A stretch of DNA of 17,290 bases from an uncultured Flammeovirgaceae bacterium (GTDB lineage: Bacteria; Bacteroidota; Bacteroidia; Cytophagales; Cyclobacteriaceae), in assembly GCA_937138955.1 (NCBI GenBank), contig CAKZPJ010000155.1, forward strand, positions 1 through 17,290. The letters are read 5' to 3'. The notes under the pieces were generated by a model. That model searched no databases and had not been told where the DNA came from. It worked only from the letters and a program-made list of their open reading frames with translations. Shown here in pieces: positions 14,720 through 17,290 of the stretch. The first letter of the stretch is position 1. Every line of letters starts with the position of its first letter. The translations under genes were made by a program, and so were the position numbers.

Positions 14720-15136
14720 ATGTATCCTGCTGACTTAGTAGCACCCATGCGTACCGATTTAACTTCCGCTGGGTTTACCGAATTAACTACCTCCGAAGAA
14801 GTAACTAATCATTTAGAAGATCATGAGGGCACCACACTCATGGTGATCAATTCCGTTTGTGGCTGTGCCGCCGGCGCGGCGCGTCCAGGTGTGAAACTGG
14901 CACTTAGTCATTCTGAAAAAAAGCCGGACAACCTAGCAACGGTATTTGCTGGAGTAGACCAAGATGCAGTAGCTAAAGCGCGTGAGTATACATTACCGTA
15001 TCCACCATCTTCACCTTCTATTGCATTGTTTAAAGATGGAGAGGTTATTCACTTTGTGGAACGTCACCATATTGAAGGTCGTTCAGCACAAATGATAGCC
15101 GAGCATTTACTCGATGTATTTGATGAGTACTGCTAA
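14720..15136 (+). CDS. BrxA/BrxB (YphP/YqiW) family bacilliredoxin-like protein
   Basis: 138 residues, close to the usual 140-145. The thioredoxin-like fold carries the family motif VINSVCGCAAGAARPG with Cys47-Gly48-Cys49, then the cis-Pro region YPPSSPSIALFKDGEVIHFVERHHIEG as two adjacent family blocks. In Bacillus, BrxA and BrxB remove bacillithiol from protein thiols; some members have weak disulfide isomerase activity. Whether this organism makes bacillithiol cannot be told here. The last residue is a third cysteine (DEYC). It is 161 bp downstream of sufT on the same strand, so it may have its own promoter; a link to Fe-S or persulfide chemistry is inferred from position only. Confidence 0.92.
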   Translation: MYPADLVAPMRTDLTSAGFTELTTSEEVTNHLEDHEGTTLMVINSVCGCAAGAARPGVKLALSHSEKKPDNLATVFAGVDQDAVAKAREYTLPYPPSSPSIALFKDGEVIHFVERHHIEGRSAQMIAEHLLDVFDEYC

Positions 15137-15153
15137 ATAAATAGTGTTAAAGC

Positions 15154-15203
15154 GCGAAGTGTTATACTTTGAATGAATTAGTTTAAATACTATTGCACTT
15201 CGC
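15154..15203. repeat. 8-bp perfect inverted repeat, 34-nt spacing
   Basis: GCGAAGTG (15154-15161) and CACTTCGC (15196-15203) are perfect complements just downstream of the bacilliredoxin-like stop. They could form a 3'-end stem-loop for that mRNA. The intervening A/T-rich loop and the absence of a T run make termination uncertain. Confidence 0.5.
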
Positions 15204-15229
15204 ATTTGAACACACAGAAATAAAAAAAG

Positions 15230-15313
15230 ATGGATGATCGATTTAAAGATTTTGAACATCGGGTAAATCGCTCTTTGGCGGAAATGAAAGCGCAAATTAG
15301 TGCGCTACATTAA
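15230..15313 (+). CDS. Possible 27-residue hypothetical protein
   Basis: ATG to TAA, preceded by an A-rich stretch (AAATAAAAAAAG) of the kind that supports translation initiation in Bacteroidota. The product begins MDDRFKDFEHRVNRSLAEMK and is a charged, probably helical peptide with heptad-like spacing of Phe, Val, Leu and Ile. It has no recognised family. It might be a small protein or the remnant N-terminus of a decayed gene; chance is also possible. Confidence 0.25.
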   Translation: MDDRFKDFEHRVNRSLAEMKAQISALH

Positions 15314-15389
15314 GCAACTGGTACCTTAAAGTAATCGTTCAATGATTTTGATGCTGAAATAACAGAATTTGTGCAATTCATAGTTGAGC

Positions 15390-15433
15390 GTGTATCTAAC
15401 CATGAGAATTGCTTGAGGCGAATTGAGATACAC
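15390..15433. repeat. 8-bp perfect inverted repeat, 28-nt spacing
   Basis: GTGTATCT (15390-15397) and AGATACAC (15426-15433) are perfect complements 46 bp beyond the epimerase stop. They may form the 3' hairpin of the minus-strand cysH-epimerase transcript, though no T run follows in that direction. Confidence 0.45.
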
Positions 15434-15479
15434 TTAAATATAGGCTAGTACGTCCATTTTTACTTATACGAGCAAAATA

Positions 15480-16409
15480 TCAAAAAGAAAACTTAGTTTT
15501 AAACTCTTCCATTTCGTCCAGTAAAGAACGTTCTTCCCAGCGTGGAATAAAGTTGAATAGCTTTAAATCAGTATCAACCGAGAGTTCGCGTAATCCTAAG
15601 TGACGGTTGACAAAGATAAATTCAAGATCAAAGTAAATAGCCTTTACTACATCAATAATATCAAGAACTTGAAAGTTTTTATCTACCAAATTATAGGTGT
15701 CAGAAGGCATATCATTGTTGAGCAGTTTAACTAAAGTTTCGCCAACTCGCTGCACGCTTACGAAAGCCCGTCGCTGTTTTCCATCACCGTGAATAGAAAC
15801 TCTTCGCCGAAAGTTCGCCTCAAACATAAAGCGATTGATTACTGCATCGAAGCGTAAGCTTTTATTGTAGCCGTAAACATTTCCACAGCGGATAATGTAA
15901 GTAGATAGCTTGGGAAAAAGCCGCTGAACGTGTTCCTCACCCCGCAATTTAGAAATGCCGTAGATAGTTTGGGGATTAGGAATAGTGTCTTCTCCCGCGT
16001 GTGCCGATCCATACACCGAAGTGCTGCTCACGTAGATTAGCTTTTTTACCTGGGGAGCTTCTTCAATAGCGTACACCAATTCTGCCGTACCCCAGTGATT
16101 TGTTTGCTCGTAGGCATGACCATCGGTGGTGGCAAACGGCGTTACTACTTTGGCGGCTAGGTGATAGATTACATCAGCTTCTTGAACCACCGACCGTAAT
16201 CGGCGCGTATCCAATAGTTCGCCGGAAACAAACTCAATATTGAGGGTATTATCGGTGCGTTTGTAGAGAGAGTGACCTAAGAACGCATTGTAGTTATCTC
16301 GAGAAAGGTTGTCGTAAATGATAATGCGGGATACAGCGTGATCTTTCACTAATTCAGCCACTAGCTGCGTTCCCACGTATCCGGCACCACCGGTGATTAA
16401 AACAGTCAT
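15480..16409 (-). CDS. NAD-dependent epimerase/dehydratase (extended SDR)
   Basis: 309 residues, typical for the extended short-chain dehydrogenase/reductase family that includes UDP-glucose 4-epimerase and other nucleotide-sugar enzymes. The NAD-binding motif GGAGYVG is at 7-13, with acidic IIIYDNLSR at the second strand, YHLAA at 82-86, YVSSTSVYG at 126-134, and the catalytic pair Tyr150/Lys154 in YGISK. The RCGNVYG motif (174-180) and the GKQRRAFVSV substrate-domain segment also fit. The sugar substrate cannot be deduced. It starts 4 bp after the cysH stop, so the two are almost certainly co-transcribed, an unusual pairing for a nucleotide-sugar enzyme. Confidence 0.92.
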   Translation of the reverse strand: MTVLITGGAGYVGTQLVAELVKDHAVSRIIIYDNLSRDNYNAFLGHSLYKRTDNTLNIEFVSGELLDTRRLRSVVQEADVIYHLAAKVVTPFATTDGHAYEQTNHWGTAELVYAIEEAPQVKKLIYVSSTSVYGSAHAGEDTIPNPQTIYGISKLRGEEHVQRLFPKLSTYIIRCGNVYGYNKSLRFDAVINRFMFEANFRRRVSIHGDGKQRRAFVSVQRVGETLVKLLNNDMPSDTYNLVDKNFQVLDIIDVVKAIYFDLEFIFVNRHLGLRELSVDTDLKLFNFIPRWEERSLLDEMEEFKTKFSF

Positions 16410-16413
16410 AGGT

Positions 16414-17073
16414 CTATGATGATTGGGCTAAATCGGTATTTAATCCGCACTCTACTTTATTCATGCCGTACCAGCGAGCTTCTCTTTCGTGCATCTCAGG
16501 ATCAGGCTTTTTAGTACACGGCTCACAGCCAATACTAGAGTAACCTTTGGCATCTAACGAGTGCCGGGGTAGATCATATTCCCGCAGGTAAGCGAATACT
16601 TCTTGGATTGACCAGTCTAACATGGGATGAAAGCGCAAAACATCGTGAGGAGCCGGTTGCTCAATCTTCATAGCTTTTCGCACTAAACTTTGGTCAGCAC
16701 GCACGCCGTTAATCCATACATCATAATTACGAAGTACGTCCTCCATTGGCTGAGTCTTATTTAGAAAACAGCAGTAGTCAGGATCAGAGGTGAACAGTAA
16801 GTTACCCTCGGCATTACGTTGTTGGTGCTTTGGAACCACAGGATTTAGTCGGATAATATTTAGACCAAACTCTTCAGTAATTCTATCGACAAAAGCTACT
16901 GTTTCGGGAAAATGGTAGCCAGTATTTAGGAAGTAAACCGGAATGCTACGGTCAATTCGTGATAGCATATGGAGCAATACCAAGCTATGAGATTGAAATG
17001 ATGAACTGGTAAACAGTTTTTTACCCTCTTGCTGATAGTTTAGGATGTGGGCTTGTATTTCTTCAAAAGTCAT
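16414..17073 (-). CDS. cysH: Phosphoadenylyl/adenylyl-sulfate reductase (CysH), Fe-S type
   Basis: 219 residues. It reduces activated sulfate (APS or PAPS) to sulfite in assimilatory sulfate reduction, in the cytoplasm. Visible motifs are TSSSFQSHSLVLLHM (22-36, PP-loop-like), FLNTGYHFPET (48-58), DPDYCCFLNKTQPM (97-110), WINGVRADQS (120-129), GYSSIGCEPCTKKP (177-190) and the catalytic C-terminal ECGL (Cys209). The Cys101-Cys102 plus Cys183/Cys186 set is the 4Fe-4S ligand pattern of APS reductases; PAPS-only enzymes such as E. coli CysH lack it. APS is therefore the likelier substrate. The Fe-S requirement fits the nearby suf operon. The start chosen gives the family N-terminus and overlaps the stop of a short upstream ORF. 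Confidence 0.93.
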   Translation of the reverse strand: MTFEEIQAHILNYQQEGKKLFTSSSFQSHSLVLLHMLSRIDRSIPVYFLNTGYHFPETVAFVDRITEEFGLNIIRLNPVVPKHQQRNAEGNLLFTSDPDYCCFLNKTQPMEDVLRNYDVWINGVRADQSLVRKAMKIEQPAPHDVLRFHPMLDWSIQEVFAYLREYDLPRHSLDAKGYSSIGCEPCTKKPDPEMHEREARWYGMNKVECGLNTDLAQSS

Positions 17074-17192
17074 ACGGAGTTTACGAGTAAATAGAAGCTA
17101 AAGTTAATAAAAAAGCCGTAGCTAGCGCTAGCTTCTAGACAATTCATTTTCTTTCTGAGGCTATCCATTAAAACTGCTCCTGTAATGAGCAT
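17070..17192 (-). CDS. Possible 40-codon leader ORF overlapping the cysH start
   Basis: On the minus strand, an ATG at 17192-17190 opens a 40-codon frame ending in TGA at 17072-17070, overlapping the cysH ATG as ATGA. The product begins MLITGAVLMDSLRKKMNCLE and ends in a hydrophobic stretch, FFINFSFYLLVNSV. It matches no family. The overlap suggests coupling, and the frame spans the attenuator-like stem-loops at 17092-17137, as a leader peptide would. It could also be chance. Confidence 0.3.
   Translation of the reverse strand: MLITGAVLMDSLRKKMNCLEASASYGFFINFSFYLLVNSV
17092..17137 (-). promoter_or_regulatory. Attenuator-like leader of cysH (two exclusive stem-loops)
   Basis: On the minus strand, a 14-nt palindrome (AGCTAGCGCTAGCT, 17133-17120) can form a stem with loop GCGC and is followed 5 nt later by a run of six T (17114-17109), terminator-like. 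The segment TAGAAGCTA (17137-17129) is also perfectly complementary to TAGCTTCTA (17100-17092) beyond the T run. Forming this 9-bp stem would break the first hairpin. The cysH start lies 18 bp downstream. This geometry is typical of transcription attenuation; the sensed signal is unknown, and no known SAM-riboswitch core was recognised. Confidence 0.45.
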
Positions 17193-17272
17193 TTCTTAAC
17201 TAAGGTTAACACTTTCCTTCCTCATCTTAGCGACCTTTGTTTGGTGAATAAGAAGATGCTGATCTCAACACT

Positions 17273-17287
17273 ATGGCTTTTCGCCAT
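17273..17287. repeat. Small hairpin at the right edge
   Basis: ATGGC-TTTTC-GCCAT is a perfect 5-bp inverted repeat with a 5-nt loop about 200 bp upstream of cysH, near the window edge. It could belong to the cysH leader or to a gene outside the window; no role can be assigned. Confidence 0.35.
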
Positions 17288-17290
17288 ACT

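Larger units (their letters stand above)
15137..15479. other. Convergent 343-bp gap with two long-range inverted repeats
   Basis: Between the bacilliredoxin-like gene (plus) and the epimerase gene (minus). It contains GCGAAGTG/CACTTCGC (15154-15161 and 15196-15203), GTGTATCT/AGATACAC (15390-15397 and 15426-15433), and one 27-codon ORF (15230-15313). No strong intrinsic terminator with a T run was found. A frame open from about 15338 to a TAG near 15449 lacks a start codon. The gap could hold a decayed gene, but no family can be recognised. Confidence 0.6.

Noticed and set aside
17092..17192. SAM-type riboswitch upstream of cysH
   Set aside because: No SAM-I, SAM-II or related conserved core could be recognised; only alternative stem-loops are visible.
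1..17290. CRISPR array, insertion sequence, integrase, toxin-antitoxin or phage genes
   Set aside because: No regular direct repeats, transposase or integrase motifs or terminal inverted repeats were seen; all long frames belong to chromosomal housekeeping or secretion families.

Overview
The window looks like chromosomal DNA of a member of the Bacteroidota, most likely a gliding-type Cytophagales-like bacterium; the genus cannot be named from this sequence. The evidence is the gliding-motility C-terminal (CHU_C, type B) type IX secretion signals, a PorP/SprF protein, an OmpA/PD40 protein, a Bacteroidota-style SUF operon with sufT, A/T-rich leaders without clear Shine-Dalgarno sites, and a tRNA-like gene with no encoded CCA.

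Layout. (1) Positions 1-5992, plus strand: a tightly packed secretion/surface operon. It holds the tail of one CHU_C protein, a complete 1099-residue repeat protein with the same sorting domain, a PorP/SprF-like outer-membrane protein and an OmpA-family lipoprotein-like or periplasmic protein. The first two junctions overlap by a few bases. (2) 6049-7740, minus strand: fadD, long-chain acyl-CoA ligase, converging on the first operon across a 19-bp perfect inverted repeat. (3) 7845-8022, minus strand: an independently terminated 115-nt class II tRNA-like gene whose elbow is canonical but whose anticodon loop is not. (4) 8176-8643, plus strand: an Lrp/AsnC regulator, divergent from the tRNA-like gene. 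(5) 8809-14558, plus strand: sufB-sufC-sufD-sufS-sufE-sufT, the complete SUF iron-sulfur assembly operon, followed at 14720-15136 by a bacilliredoxin-like protein with a Cys-Gly-Cys motif. (6) 15137-15479: a convergent gap with two long-range inverted repeats and one doubtful 27-codon ORF. (7) 15480-17073, minus strand: cysH (APS/PAPS reductase with iron-sulfur ligand cysteines) followed 4 bp later by an NAD-dependent sugar epimerase. cysH has a leader in which two mutually exclusive stem-loops and a 40-codon ORF overlap.

How the parts fit together. The SUF genes make and deliver Fe-S clusters; SufS/SufE mobilise sulfur from cysteine, SufB/C/D form the scaffold and SufT helps maturation. CysH makes sulfite for cysteine synthesis and itself probably carries a 4Fe-4S cluster, so this end of the window is a sulfur/Fe-S neighbourhood. 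The first operon pairs type IX secretion cargo with the outer-membrane partner that such cargo is known to need.

Most genes are ordinary members of known families. The parts most worth a second look are non-coding: the long-variable-arm tRNA-like RNA, the attenuator-like cysH leader, and stem-loops on both sides of sufC. No mobile element, CRISPR array or phage gene was seen.
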